A stretch of DNA of 53,125 nucleotides from the NCBI GenBank assembly GCA_019114385.1, contig DXFP01000010.1, positions 1 through 53,125 on the forward strand, in the 5' to 3' direction. Within the stretch, counting starts at the first letter, position 1. Each line of letters opens with the position of its first letter. The notes under the pieces were generated by a model, which was given only the letters and a program-made list of their open reading frames with translations, was not told the DNA's origin and did no database searches. This DNA comes from Candidatus Ligilactobacillus excrementigallinarum (GTDB lineage Bacteria; Bacillota; Bacilli; Lactobacillales; Lactobacillaceae). The position numbers and the translations under genes were made by a program. Shown in pieces: positions 43,866 to 52,583 of the stretch.

Positions 43866-46044
43866 TTTGATCATCTGGTTCAAGCATTGTTAATTGAATC
43901 CGTGAACGCTTTTCATCTACTTGATCAACCCATACATCCACAATATCGCCCACTGAAACAATTTCAGCTGGATTTTTCACAAACGACTTACTCAACTTAG
44001 ATACATGGACTAATCCGTCTTGCTTTACTCCAATATCCACAAATACCCCAAAATCAACAACATTACGCACTGTACCTTGCAATTTCATTCCTGGCTTCAA
44101 ATCCTCAATATGCAAAGTATCTGAACGTAAAACCGGCATTGGCATCGTATCCCGGAAATCTCTGCCCGGTGTTTTTAATCCTTTAAGAATATCCACAACT
44201 GTTTCGCGCCCTTGATCAGTTTCTTGGACTAAATTATCGACATTTAATGTTGATAATTTAGTTTGTAATTCTGAAGTTCCGATTTTATCCACATTCAACT
44301 GTGTATCTTGTAAAATCTGAACAGCCGCACTATAACTTTCAGGATGAATGTCTGTATTATCAAGCGGATTGGTACCATTTACAATTCGTAAAAATCCAGC
44401 AGCTTGTTCAAAAGCTTTTTTTCCTAACCGTGGAACCTGCATTAACTCTGCTCGACTTTGAAATTTTCCATTTTCATCACGATATTGCACAATATTATTA
44501 GCTATTGATTTATTCAAACCTGAAATATGCATTAACAATTGTGGACTAGCTGTGTTTAAATTTACTCCAACTTGGTTTACTGCAGTTTCGATAACTTGAG
44601 AAAGTTTTTTATCAAGCTCTTTTTCAGGTAAATCATGCTGATATTGCCCCACTCCAATCGACTTGGGATCAATTTTAATTAATTCAGCCAATGGATCTTG
44701 TAATCGGCGCGCAATACTTACTGCTGAACGTTCTTCAACGTTAAAATCAGGAAATTCATCCCGGGCAATCTCACTAGCTGAATAAACTGAGGCTCCCGCT
44801 TCATTAACAATCACATAGTAAACTTGTTGGGGAATCTCTTTTAACACTTCTGCTACAAAACTTTCAGATTCACGACTTGCGGTTCCATTTCCAATTGCAA
44901 TCATTTCAACTTGATATTGTTGAATTAAATCTTTAAGTTTAGCTTTCGCTTCTGCTCGTAATTTTGGATTAGGTTTTTGTCCTTTTCCTTTTTCATGCGG
45001 ATAAATGACTGCTTTTGTCAAAAATTTTCCAGTTGAGTCAATCACCGCTAATTTGCATCCTGTACGAAACGCTGGATCTAGACCTAACACGACTTTGCCT
45101 TTAAGTGGAGCCTGCATTAACAAATGATATAAGTTATCACCAAAGACTTGAATTGCTTGTTCATCAGCCTTAGCAGTCAAGTTTTTACGGATTTCACGTT
45201 CAATTGCTGGCTTAATAAAACGCCGGTATGCATCTTGATAGGCAGCTTCAACTTTACTTGCTGCTAATCCTTGGCGTTTACCAATAAAGCGTGAATGCAA
45301 ATAGTGAAAAACGAAATCATCATCAAGTTCAAGCTTTACACGCAGCACCTTTTCTTTTTCACCGCGATCAATTGCCAAAATCTGATGAGAAACTAACCTG
45401 TTAATTTTTTCGTCGAACTCGTAATATGTCTTGTATACTTCTCTTTCATCAACCGCATTTTTCTTAATTTCAGTACGTATTCTGCCATACCGATACATAC
45501 TATGCCGTACCCAATCACGCAATTGCGCATTGTCACCAAAGGCTTGGGTAATAATTTCATGTGCTCCATTCAATGCATCCGTGACCGTTTGAATATCTTT
45601 TCCTGGATTCAAATATTTCTCTGCTTCAACTTCAAAATTATCATTAAAAGCTAAAATATAACGTGCAAGTGGTTCAAGACCGGCTGCTTTCGCAATCTGG
45701 GCCTTTGTTTGTCGACTTTGTTTAAATGGCAAATATAAATCTTCCAACATTTGAATTGAATCTGCATGCATAATTTGCTTCTGCAAAGTTACAGTCATTT
45801 TGCCTTGTTCACCAATTTTATTAATAATTTCTTTTTTGCGTTTTTCCAACTTTGAAACTTGCTGATATTCTGCTTGAATTTCGCGAATTTGAACTTCATC
45901 CAAACTGCCGGTACGTTCTTTTCGATAACGAGCAATAAAAGGTACTGTATTACCATCTTCTAACATTGCCAATACCGCAGCAATTTGATGCGGCCGATAT
46001 TTTTTTAAGTGAGTTTGAGTAATTGTTAAATATTCATTTTCCAT
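43858..46044 (-). CDS. tex: Transcription accessory protein Tex
   Basis: Tex is an RNA-binding protein of the transcription machinery, related to eukaryotic Spt6. The protein is 728 residues. In order: an N-terminal HTH-like region, the YqgF domain (VVLGLDPAFRTGCKLAVID near residue 318), helix-hairpin-helix motifs (LNTASPQLLMHISGLNKSIA and VPRLGKKAFEQAAGFLRI), and a C-terminal S1 domain (GMKLQGTVRNVVDFGVFVDI, about 640-710). ATG 46044 has GGAGAG seven bases upstream. Confidence 0.96.
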   Translation of the reverse strand: MENEYLTITQTHLKKYRPHQIAAVLAMLEDGNTVPFIARYRKERTGSLDEVQIREIQAEYQQVSKLEKRKKEIINKIGEQGKMTVTLQKQIMHADSIQMLEDLYLPFKQSRQTKAQIAKAAGLEPLARYILAFNDNFEVEAEKYLNPGKDIQTVTDALNGAHEIITQAFGDNAQLRDWVRHSMYRYGRIRTEIKKNAVDEREVYKTYYEFDEKINRLVSHQILAIDRGEKEKVLRVKLELDDDFVFHYLHSRFIGKRQGLAASKVEAAYQDAYRRFIKPAIEREIRKNLTAKADEQAIQVFGDNLYHLLMQAPLKGKVVLGLDPAFRTGCKLAVIDSTGKFLTKAVIYPHEKGKGQKPNPKLRAEAKAKLKDLIQQYQVEMIAIGNGTASRESESFVAEVLKEIPQQVYYVIVNEAGASVYSASEIARDEFPDFNVEERSAVSIARRLQDPLAELIKIDPKSIGVGQYQHDLPEKELDKKLSQVIETAVNQVGVNLNTASPQLLMHISGLNKSIANNIVQYRDENGKFQSRAELMQVPRLGKKAFEQAAGFLRIVNGTNPLDNTDIHPESYSAAVQILQDTQLNVDKIGTSELQTKLSTLNVDNLVQETDQGRETVVDILKGLKTPGRDFRDTMPMPVLRSDTLHIEDLKPGMKLQGTVRNVVDFGVFVDIGVKQDGLVHVSKLSKSFVKNPAEIVSVGDIVDVWVDQVDEKRSRIQLTMLEPDDQNE

Positions 46045-46073
46045 ATAAATTCTCTCCATAAAAATAAAAGGAA

Positions 46074-46123
46074 ACCATAAGAACCTCTAGACAAAAATGA
46101 ACTTGCCTGTGCGTTCTTATGGT
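46074..46123 (-). terminator. Hairpin between the 46156 gene and tex
   Basis: Arms ACCATAAGAAC and GTTCTTATGGT form a perfect 11-bp stem around a 28-base loop. On the minus strand TTCCTTTTATTTTT follows. It probably ends the pncB-nadE unit, but the long loop and the T run broken by C leave a leader function for tex possible. Confidence 0.6.
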
Positions 46124-46155
46124 ATACCCTTACTATTATTTTATTAATTTTTGAT

Positions 46156-46590
46156 TTATCTTAAATGCAAACCGCGGATAATTTTTTGAACACTGCGATT
46201 TACTTTATCCATTGCATCTTCTTGTGCTTTTTCAGCTTCATCAAATTTCTCTTGATTAACCTGATGATTTTTAAAATCAATACTGTCGTTCATTGCAACA
46301 CAGCCTTCAACAAAATCCCGATAATGTGCAATTAACATTTTGTGAATCCCAATTAATTGAACTGGAGCAGTTGCATGGGTCAATTTATCTAAATTTTGTT
46401 GATATTGTTGAATTCCATCTGCAAAAATTTCTTCTGTAGCTTCATAATCATCAGCTTCGACTTCTTTATGATCATTTAAAGCACTCCGAAAAATATTGAA
46501 GTATGGATCCATTTCCGTACTTTTTTCTTGAGTACTATCCAAAACTTGATTGATAGTTCCTAAATATTGATTAATATTAACACGTCTCAT
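46156..46590 (-). CDS. Unrecognised conserved-looking helical protein
   Basis: A 144-residue cytosolic protein I do not recognise. It is rich in Glu, Asp, Gln and Asn, with no Cys-pair motifs, signal peptide or membrane helix. Most of it should be alpha-helical: MRRVNINQYLGTINQVLDST at the start, a middle LIGIHKMLIAHYRDFVEGC, and an amphipathic C-terminal helix (EKAQEDAMDKVNRSVQKIIR). It follows nadE by 15 bases and has GAGGAAA as ribosome site, so it belongs to pncB-nadE. It looks like a real gene from codon use, spacing and ribosome site. I assign no function. Confidence 0.75.
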   Translation of the reverse strand: MRRVNINQYLGTINQVLDSTQEKSTEMDPYFNIFRSALNDHKEVEADDYEATEEIFADGIQQYQQNLDKLTHATAPVQLIGIHKMLIAHYRDFVEGCVAMNDSIDFKNHQVNQEKFDEAEKAQEDAMDKVNRSVQKIIRGLHLR

Positions 46591-46605
46591 TGATTTTCCT
46601 CTTTA

Positions 46606-47433
46606 CTATTTCCAAAATTCATCATAAACCGTAATTGGTAAATGACGTTTATGTTGCGTCTTTAAATACCAATTTTCAATAATCTCAGCATTTTTAGCAT
46701 CTATTTCCTTACCTTCAAGATAATCATCAATATCATCATAAGTTACTCCTAAAGCAACTTCATCTGGCAAAGCAGGACGATTATCTTCTAAGTCAGCTGT
46801 TGGTGTTTTTTCATATAAATGTTTAGGTGCATTTAACACTTCAAGCATCTGCTTGCCTTGACGCTTATCTAATCGCCATAATGGAGTAATATCTGCCCCA
46901 CCATCGCCAAATTTTGTGTAGAAACCCGTTACCGCTTCAGCAGCATGATCAGTTCCAACTACTGCCCCATGAGTTGCACCTGCAATTGCATATTGTGCAA
47001 TCATCCGTTGTCGAGCCTTAATGTTTCCTTTGTTAAAATCAGATACCGTTAACTCATTATTTTCAACTGCACTCATCATTGCATCAGCTGCATCCTTGAT
47101 ATTTACACGCATTGTTCGATCAGCTTGCATAAACTTGATTGCATCCATTGCATCCTGTTCATCTGCTTGATTACCATATGGCAAGCGCACTGCAATAAAT
47201 TGATATTCATTGTCGCCAGTTTCTGCACGCAATTCGCTAATTGCCATTTGACTTAATTTTCCAGCTAAAGTAGAATCTTGTCCACCAGAAATTCCCAATA
47301 CTAAAGTCTTAATGAATGAGAATTTCTTTAAATAAGCTTTCAAAAAATCAATTGAACGCCGAATTTCTGCTTCTGGATCAATTTCAGGTTTTACTTTTAA
47401 TTGTTCAATAATTTTTGCTTGTAGTTTACGCAA
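46606..47433 (-). CDS. nadE: Ammonia-dependent NAD+ synthetase NadE
   Basis: NadE makes NAD+ from deamido-NAD and ammonia. The protein is 275 residues: only the synthetase domain, with no glutaminase domain. The PP-loop is [13 protein letters not shown] (about residues 43-55). [20 protein letters not shown] and the C-terminal [13 protein letters not shown] are typical. TTG 47433 has AGGAG eight bases upstream, and the GTG three codons earlier overlaps it. It is next to pncB, so the two run the last steps of nicotinate salvage. Confidence 0.96.
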   Translation of the reverse strand: MRKLQAKIIEQLKVKPEIDPEAEIRRSIDFLKAYLKKFSFIKTLVLGISGGQDSTLAGKLSQMAISELRAETGDNEYQFIAVRLPYGNQADEQDAMDAIKFMQADRTMRVNIKDAADAMMSAVENNELTVSDFNKGNIKARQRMIAQYAIAGATHGAVVGTDHAAEAVTGFYTKFGDGGADITPLWRLDKRQGKQMLEVLNAPKHLYEKTPTADLEDNRPALPDEVALGVTYDDIDDYLEGKEIDAKNAEIIENWYLKTQHKRHLPITVYDEFWK

Positions 47434-47454
47434 TTTTTTCACTCCTAATCAAAC

Positions 47455-48933
47455 CTAGATGTCATTGGGCATCGGCTTATTGTTATTCTCTTCTCTAATC
47501 TTTTGGATAATTTCCATTTTATTGTCGTAACATTTCTTCGACAAATCAACCGGATAGTCTTGGGGATTTAATAATCGTTTATATTCTTCCCATAAACTGT
47601 TTAGACTATTATGCGAATATTGCTTAATTTCTGCCAAACTTGGTAATTGATATACTAATTCTCCATCCTTCATAATATCAACTAATAATGGCCGTGCATT
47701 AAAATCAGTTACTCGTTTATTAATGTAGGTATACTGTGGATGAAACATTAACAATGATTTTTCGTTTTGAGGATTTTCATTAAATAATGCAACGTAATCT
47801 CCTTCTGATTTACCAGATTCTTTTTTCGTAATTCGCCAAACCTGCTTTTTGCCTGGAGTAGAGACTTTATTTACATTGCTTGAAATCTTAATTGTATCTT
47901 CCATCTGACCAGCTGCATTTTCAATTGCTACCATTTTATAAACTGCACCTAAAGCTGGCTGGTCATATGCAGTGATTAGCCTTGTGCCGACTCCCCATAC
48001 ATCGATTTTGGCATGTTGCATCTTCAAATTCATGATTGTTTTTTCATCTAAATCATTTGACGCATAAATTTTAGCATCTGGAAAACCAGCGGCATCTAAT
48101 TGCTTACGCACACACTTAGAAATGTATGCCATATCACCAGAATCAATCCGAACACCTAAGAAATTAATCTTATCGCCCATTTCCTTTGCTACACGAATGG
48201 CATTTGGAACACCAGAACGCAAAGTATCATATGTATCAACTAAAAATACACAGTCCCGGTGAGTCTCAGCATAAGCTTTAAATGCATCATAATCATTTTG
48301 ATAAGCTTGAACCAATGCATGCGCATGAGTCCCGCTTGCAGGGATTCCAAAAATTTTACCTGCACGCAAGTTACTTGTTGCATCAGCTCCGCCAATGTAA
48401 GCTGCACGCGTACCCCACACAGCAGCATCCATTTCTTGCGCCCGGCGAGAACCAAATTCAAGCAATGGATCATCACCAACAACTGCCCGCATCCGCGCTG
48501 CCTTAGTTGCAATCAAAGTTTGATAATTAATAATATTTAAGATTGCCGTTTCAATCAATTGACAGTCAGCTAATGGACCTTCAATTTGCATTAAAGGTTC
48601 ATTATTGAAAACTACTTCGCCTTCAACCATTGAGCGAATATTTACCCGAATTTTGAAATTTCTGAGATATTCAATAAAGTCATCCTCATAATGCATTTCA
48701 TTTTTTAAATATTCGAGATCAGATTCAGTAAAGTGCAGATTTTTCACATAGTCAACGATTCTTTCCAATCCTGCAAAAATTGCATACCCGTTATCAAAAG
48801 GTAAATCTCTAAAATATACTTCGAAAATTGCATTCCGATTAGCAATTCCCTTACGCCAATACGTTTCAATCATACTCAATTCATACGCATCAGTATGAAG
48901 AGCTAAACTATCATCTGCATATTTGTGTGTCAT
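47455..48933 (-). CDS. pncB: Nicotinate phosphoribosyltransferase PncB
   Basis: This makes nicotinate mononucleotide from nicotinate and PRPP, the first step of NAD salvage. The protein is 492 residues. Motifs are the N-terminal LHTDAYELSMIETYWRKG, the conserved LEFGSRRAQEMDAA, the phosphoribosyl-binding IGGADATSNLRAG and GVRIDSGDMAYISK. The His that is phosphorylated in this family lies in SGTHAHALVQAY. It is the first gene of pncB-nadE-(46156 gene). The ribosome site is AGAGGA. Confidence 0.96.
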   Translation of the reverse strand: MTHKYADDSLALHTDAYELSMIETYWRKGIANRNAIFEVYFRDLPFDNGYAIFAGLERIVDYVKNLHFTESDLEYLKNEMHYEDDFIEYLRNFKIRVNIRSMVEGEVVFNNEPLMQIEGPLADCQLIETAILNIINYQTLIATKAARMRAVVGDDPLLEFGSRRAQEMDAAVWGTRAAYIGGADATSNLRAGKIFGIPASGTHAHALVQAYQNDYDAFKAYAETHRDCVFLVDTYDTLRSGVPNAIRVAKEMGDKINFLGVRIDSGDMAYISKCVRKQLDAAGFPDAKIYASNDLDEKTIMNLKMQHAKIDVWGVGTRLITAYDQPALGAVYKMVAIENAAGQMEDTIKISSNVNKVSTPGKKQVWRITKKESGKSEGDYVALFNENPQNEKSLLMFHPQYTYINKRVTDFNARPLLVDIMKDGELVYQLPSLAEIKQYSHNSLNSLWEEYKRLLNPQDYPVDLSKKCYDNKMEIIQKIREENNNKPMPNDI

Positions 48934-49017
48934 ATTAATCCTCTTTTAGCTAATTCTAACATGTAATATAGTTAGTTATATTTTATCACTTTTTATGTTT
49001 TGATTCACTTTTTGATT

Positions 49018-49023
49018 TATAAT
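49018..49023 (+). promoter_or_regulatory. -10 box for tagA
   Basis: TATAAT (49018-49023), 31 bases before the tagA start. The -35 region is poor (TGTTTT). The pncB/tagA divergent gap (48934-49054) shows no other clear motif. Confidence 0.4.
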
Positions 49024-49054
49024 TAAAAGAAATAAATTGAAAGTAGTTGATTAG

Positions 49055-49801
49055 GTGAAACATTTCACAAAAGTAAATATTTTAGGCATTAACTTTTTAA
49101 ATATTACACAACAGACTTTTTTGAATACTCTTGAACAAGAAATAAACTTACATCATAACTGTTTTGTAGTAACTGCAAATCCTGAAATAGTATTGTTGGC
49201 ACGTAAAAATCATCGTTATCAGCAAATTATCAATCATGCAGATTATGTCACTGCGGATGGAATTGGCATTATCAAAGGAGCAAAGATTTTAAATCAGCCA
49301 TTACCTGAAAGAATTACTGGCTATGATACAATGCTTAACTTACTTGATTTTGCTAATCGCAATCATAAGAAAGTATATTTCTTAGGAGCACAACCAGCAG
49401 TAATTAAGGCTTTAATTCCAATAATTCAACAAAAATACCCGCAGTTAATTATCGCTGGTTTTCATGATGGTTATTTTAAAGATCCACAGCCGATATTAAC
49501 TGAGATCAAAGCCGCGCAACCTGATATTGTTTTTGCTGCATTGGGATTTCCTAAGCAAGAATATTTCATTAATCAATATCGAGAAATTTCAAATTCGTTG
49601 TGGATGGGAGTTGGTGGCAGTTTTGATGTATTAGCTGGCAAAGTAAAACGCGCACCACAATTTTGGATCAAACATCACCTTGAGTGGTTGTACCGTTTAA
49701 TTCAAGAACCAAGTCGCTTTAAAAGAATGCTTGCACTGCCAAAATATTTAATATTAATCTATCGTGAAAAATTTGCTCGGCATAAAAAACGAAAAGCATA
49801 G
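49055..49801 (+). CDS. tagA: Glycosyltransferase TagA/WecG (GT26)
   Basis: N-acetylmannosaminyltransferase that commits a lipid-linked GlcNAc to wall teichoic acid synthesis at the membrane. The protein is 248 residues. The family marks are TANPEIVLLARKN, the catalytic-Asp segment YVTADGIGIIKGAKIL, ERITGYDTM, FLGAQPAVIKAL, FAALGFPKQEYFI and MGVGGSFDVLAGKVKRAPQF. The basic C-terminal tail (FARHKKRKA) may touch membrane. The start is GTG 49055, with GAAAG some 10 bases upstream, and is not certain. It is alone, with no other tag genes adjacent. Confidence 0.93.
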   Translation: MKHFTKVNILGINFLNITQQTFLNTLEQEINLHHNCFVVTANPEIVLLARKNHRYQQIINHADYVTADGIGIIKGAKILNQPLPERITGYDTMLNLLDFANRNHKKVYFLGAQPAVIKALIPIIQQKYPQLIIAGFHDGYFKDPQPILTEIKAAQPDIVFAALGFPKQEYFINQYREISNSLWMGVGGSFDVLAGKVKRAPQFWIKHHLEWLYRLIQEPSRFKRMLALPKYLILIYREKFARHKKRKA

Positions 49802-49918
49802 GTCCAACCTAATTTTTCATAATCGAATTCAAAAAACGGGTATTGCTATAAGTTTAAAACCCTTCGAATATTTAATCCGTGATTCGTTTGGCTTTTTGCT
49901 TAAGCATACCCGTTTTTA
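49801..49918. repeat. Dispersed hairpin element, copy 7
   Basis: A remnant of the short hairpin (GGTCCAACCT, 49801-49810), part of the linker (TTCATAATCGAATTC, 49816-49830) and a complete long hairpin 49831-49918 (arms AAACGGGTAT and ATACCCGTTT, inner stem CGAAT/ATTCG). It lies between the convergent genes tagA and gntR. Confidence 0.85.
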
Positions 49919-49940
49919 ATATTTTATTATATCTTATTTT

Positions 49941-50639
49941 CTATTTTTCAAGATAAAATTCAAATCTTTCCCCTGCATACTCTGTACGAACATATTCAAA
50001 TGGCTCACCCGTACTCAACTTCGTAATTTGCCGAAGATTTAAAATTGGAGCTCCTCGTTTAATATTTAAAAACTCTGCAATTTTTTCTGAAGCACTAGAA
50101 GCGGAAACTGTTTGTTGAGCATGTCCAATATGAAGTCCGTTCTTGGCAAGAGTTTGATATAAAGATTTAGTAATTTGCGACCGTTCGTAATCTTTAACTA
50201 AATCAAATGGTAATGTTGCCACTTCAAAACAAATTGGAACATCATCAGCATACCGGATTCGTTCCATTCGTAACACTTTTTGTTGTTTTTTTAATTTTAA
50301 ATGTTCACGTTCACTCAAAGATGGTGAAGTAATTTGGTATGAGATTGTTCGACTTGAGGGATGTTTTCCTTGATTTTCCATAAGCTCAGTAAAACTTGTA
50401 ATCCCAGACATTTTTTCTTGCACTTTTTTGCGAGCAACAAACGTACCAGCCCCTACTCGACGCTCTAAAATCCCCTCGTCTACTAAAGTTTGGACGGCCT
50501 GGCGTAAAGTCATTCGACTAACCCCAAATTCTTCAGCTAAATCACGTTCAGCCGGAATCCGATCACCGACTTGCCACTTTCCATCTTCAATTTCTTCCTT
50601 AATATGATTATGAATTCGAATATAAATTGGAGATTCCAT
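49941..50639 (-). CDS. GntR/HutC-family transcription regulator with UTRA domain
   Basis: The protein is 232 residues. The winged helix takes about residues 5-70, with the GntR signature DRIPAERDLAEEFGVSRMTL (about 25-44). The UTRA effector domain follows (LRMERIRYADDVPICFEVA, LRQITKLSTGEPFEYVRTEY). It resembles NagR/YvoA-type regulators that bind sugar phosphates, but the effector and targets are not shown here. A palindrome over its own -10 box suggests autoregulation. The adjacent genes are tRNAs and tagA, so its regulon is probably elsewhere. Confidence 0.92.
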   Translation of the reverse strand: MESPIYIRIHNHIKEEIEDGKWQVGDRIPAERDLAEEFGVSRMTLRQAVQTLVDEGILERRVGAGTFVARKKVQEKMSGITSFTELMENQGKHPSSRTISYQITSPSLSEREHLKLKKQQKVLRMERIRYADDVPICFEVATLPFDLVKDYERSQITKSLYQTLAKNGLHIGHAQQTVSASSASEKIAEFLNIKRGAPILNLRQITKLSTGEPFEYVRTEYAGERFEFYLEK

Positions 50640-50665
50640 TTAATTCCATTCCTTTATTTAAAATC

Positions 50666-50682
50666 GTTATCTATAGTATAAC
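50666..50682 (-). promoter_or_regulatory. gntR promoter with palindromic operator
   Basis: GTTAT, CTATAGT, ATAAC: perfect 5-bp arms around a central CTATAG. It overlaps the -10 box TATACT (plus positions 50675-50680), which has a TG extension. This suits self-repression. Confidence 0.5.
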
Positions 50683-50695
50683 ACTAATCGTTTTT

Positions 50696-50728
50696 CTAAA
50701 AAAAACCATGAATCAAATCTGATTCACG
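50696..50728 (-). terminator. Terminator of the tRNA-Tyr/tRNA-Gln transcript
   Basis: On the minus strand, GTGAATCAGATTTGATTCAT followed by GGTTTTTTTT. The stem is 7-8 bp. Confidence 0.85.
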
Positions 50729-50739
50729 GCATAAAAAAA

Positions 50740-50811
50740 TTGGGGTAGCTGGATTCGAACCAGCGCATCACGGTACCAAAAACCGTTGCCTTACCGCTTG
50801 GCTATACCCCA
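50740..50811 (-). tRNA. tRNA-Gln(TTG)
   Basis: A 72-base tRNA. Acceptor TGGGGTA/TACCCCA, anticodon stem ACGGT/ACCGT with loop TTTTGGT, so the anticodon is TTG (Gln). The T loop GGTTCGAATCC is standard. CCA is not encoded. It lies four bases after tRNA-Tyr. Confidence 0.96.
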
Positions 50812-50818
50812 ATCATGG

Positions 50819-50901
50819 TGGAGGGGAGTGGATTCGAACCACCGAACCCGAAGGAGCGGATTTACAGTCCGCCGCGTTTAGCCAGACTTCGCTACCCCTC
50901 C
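50819..50901 (-). tRNA. tRNA-Tyr(GTA)
   Basis: An 83-base class II tRNA. Acceptor GGAGGGG with its complement, anticodon loop CTGTAAA (anticodon GTA), variable arm TCCTTCGGGTTC region, T loop GGTTCGAATCC. CCA (50816-50818) is encoded, unlike the other tRNAs here. It is transcribed with tRNA-Gln. Confidence 0.96.
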
Positions 50902-51004
50902 ACATTGTGAAAGTAATTCGAACACTTAACGCATCCGACTTAATTATAATACCTTGTATCTAGAAAAAATGCAAGCTTTTTTTCAAAAAAATTCAAAAAA
51001 TTTT

Positions 51005-52474
51005 TCAATCGATTAAATTCATCATTTGCTTCACTTTTTTACTTGCACAAAGTAAGATAATTCCAACTAAAATCGCAAAAATTCCTAAAATTCCAAAATA
51101 TTGAATTTGATGTCCTTGAGAATAATTTTTTACAATCTGCGAATTAATCGCTTGTGCAACTGCATCACTTAAGAACCACATACTCATCATTTGGGATTGA
51201 AAGGCTTTAGGTGCAAGTTGTGTAGTTGTCGCTAAACCAATCGGAGAAATTAACATTTCACCAATAATTACTAAGGCCCAACTTGTTAATAACCATAATG
51301 GTGAAACTTTTGTATTTGTTCCAAAGATTAGTCCAGGAAGCATCATCCATAAAAATGAGATTCCAGCAAAAAATAATCCGAAAGAGAATTTAACTGGAGA
51401 TGAAGGTTGATGATTTTTCAATTTATTCCATAGCCATGTAAAAAACGGCACATATAACATAATAAATAACGGATTCATACTTTGAAACCAACTTGCTGGA
51501 AAACTATGTCCCCAAAGTTGTAAATTCGTTTGATCTTCTGCAAACATTGCTAACACAACTGATCCTTGTTCTTCAATTATCCAAAAAACAATGGCTGCAA
51601 TAAACAAAGGAATATATGCAACTACCCGTTTGCGCTCTACTTTTGTTATCTTTTGGCTTGATAGCATCATAATAAAATAATAAACTGGGATAATTATCGT
51701 TGTAATTGAAATTACTGTAATTACATTTGATAGATTAAAAATATTAAATGCCACCATTACTAAGATAACTAGACTTATTCCAATTATCCAGATAATTAAT
51801 TTTTGAATTAATTTTTTTACTTCTTCAGGTTCTAGTGGATCATTTGGAAAAAGACTTTCAGATGATAAATACTTCTTACTATCAATCGAATATTGGACTA
51901 ATCCAAAAAACATTCCAATGGCTGCTAAAGAAAAGCCGATATGAAAATTATAAGTTTGACCAATGTACCCAACTATGATTGGTGCAATAAAAGCACCCAC
52001 ATTAATTCCAAAAATAAAAATATTAAAACCTGTTTCTCGCCGATAATCATTTGTCGGATACAATGCTCCCGCCATTTCAGAGACATTCGGTTTTAACATT
52101 CCTGTTCCAAATGTAATCAACGCAATTGAAACAAATAACGCTCCTCTGCCAAATGGTGTCGCCAGTGCAATGTGTCCCAGCATGATTAAAATTCCACCAT
52201 ATAATACCGTTTTTCGACTTCCCCATATTCGATCGCTAATGAAGCCGCCTAAAACGCTTGTTAAGTAGACTAAAGCACCATAAATTGACATAATAGATGC
52301 CGCTTGTGACTTACTAAATCCTAGTCCTCCATCAGCCATTGAATAATACATATAGAACAATAAGATAGCACGCATGCCATAGTAACTAAAACGTTCCCAC
52401 ATTTCAGTGAGAACTAAAGTTGATAATCCTCGAGGATGTCCAAAAAACGATTTTAACGTATTTTCTTGAGACAT
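51005..52474 (-). CDS. dtpT: Proton-dependent di/tripeptide transporter, POT family (DtpT-like)
   Basis: A membrane symporter of 489 residues with about 14 helices. The POT signature is complete: ExxER in TEMWERFSYYGMRAILL (helix 1, about residues 22-38), the FGTGMLKPNVSEMAGALY segment and FNIFIFGINVGAFIAP. It imports short peptides that PepC and other peptidases then cut. It has a strong promoter with a palindrome upstream and stands between tRNA groups. Confidence 0.95.
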   Translation of the reverse strand: MSQENTLKSFFGHPRGLSTLVLTEMWERFSYYGMRAILLFYMYYSMADGGLGFSKSQAASIMSIYGALVYLTSVLGGFISDRIWGSRKTVLYGGILIMLGHIALATPFGRGALFVSIALITFGTGMLKPNVSEMAGALYPTNDYRRETGFNIFIFGINVGAFIAPIIVGYIGQTYNFHIGFSLAAIGMFFGLVQYSIDSKKYLSSESLFPNDPLEPEEVKKLIQKLIIWIIGISLVILVMVAFNIFNLSNVITVISITTIIIPVYYFIMMLSSQKITKVERKRVVAYIPLFIAAIVFWIIEEQGSVVLAMFAEDQTNLQLWGHSFPASWFQSMNPLFIMLYVPFFTWLWNKLKNHQPSSPVKFSFGLFFAGISFLWMMLPGLIFGTNTKVSPLWLLTSWALVIIGEMLISPIGLATTTQLAPKAFQSQMMSMWFLSDAVAQAINSQIVKNYSQGHQIQYFGILGIFAILVGIILLCASKKVKQMMNLID

Positions 52475-52536
52475 AGTTTAGCCTCTCATTTCATTGATTT
52501 ATATTAAAAGATTCTAATTTTGAATTAACACTAATT

Positions 52537-52565
52537 AGTATATCGACTGAAAACTTTATCGTCAA
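52537..52565 (-). promoter_or_regulatory. Strong promoter of the peptide transporter
   Basis: -35 TTGACG (52560-52565), 17-base spacer, -10 TATACT (52537-52542). A short palindrome ACTAATTAGT lies beside the -10. Confidence 0.85.
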
Positions 52566-52583
52566 TATTGATTGCTGAATGTC

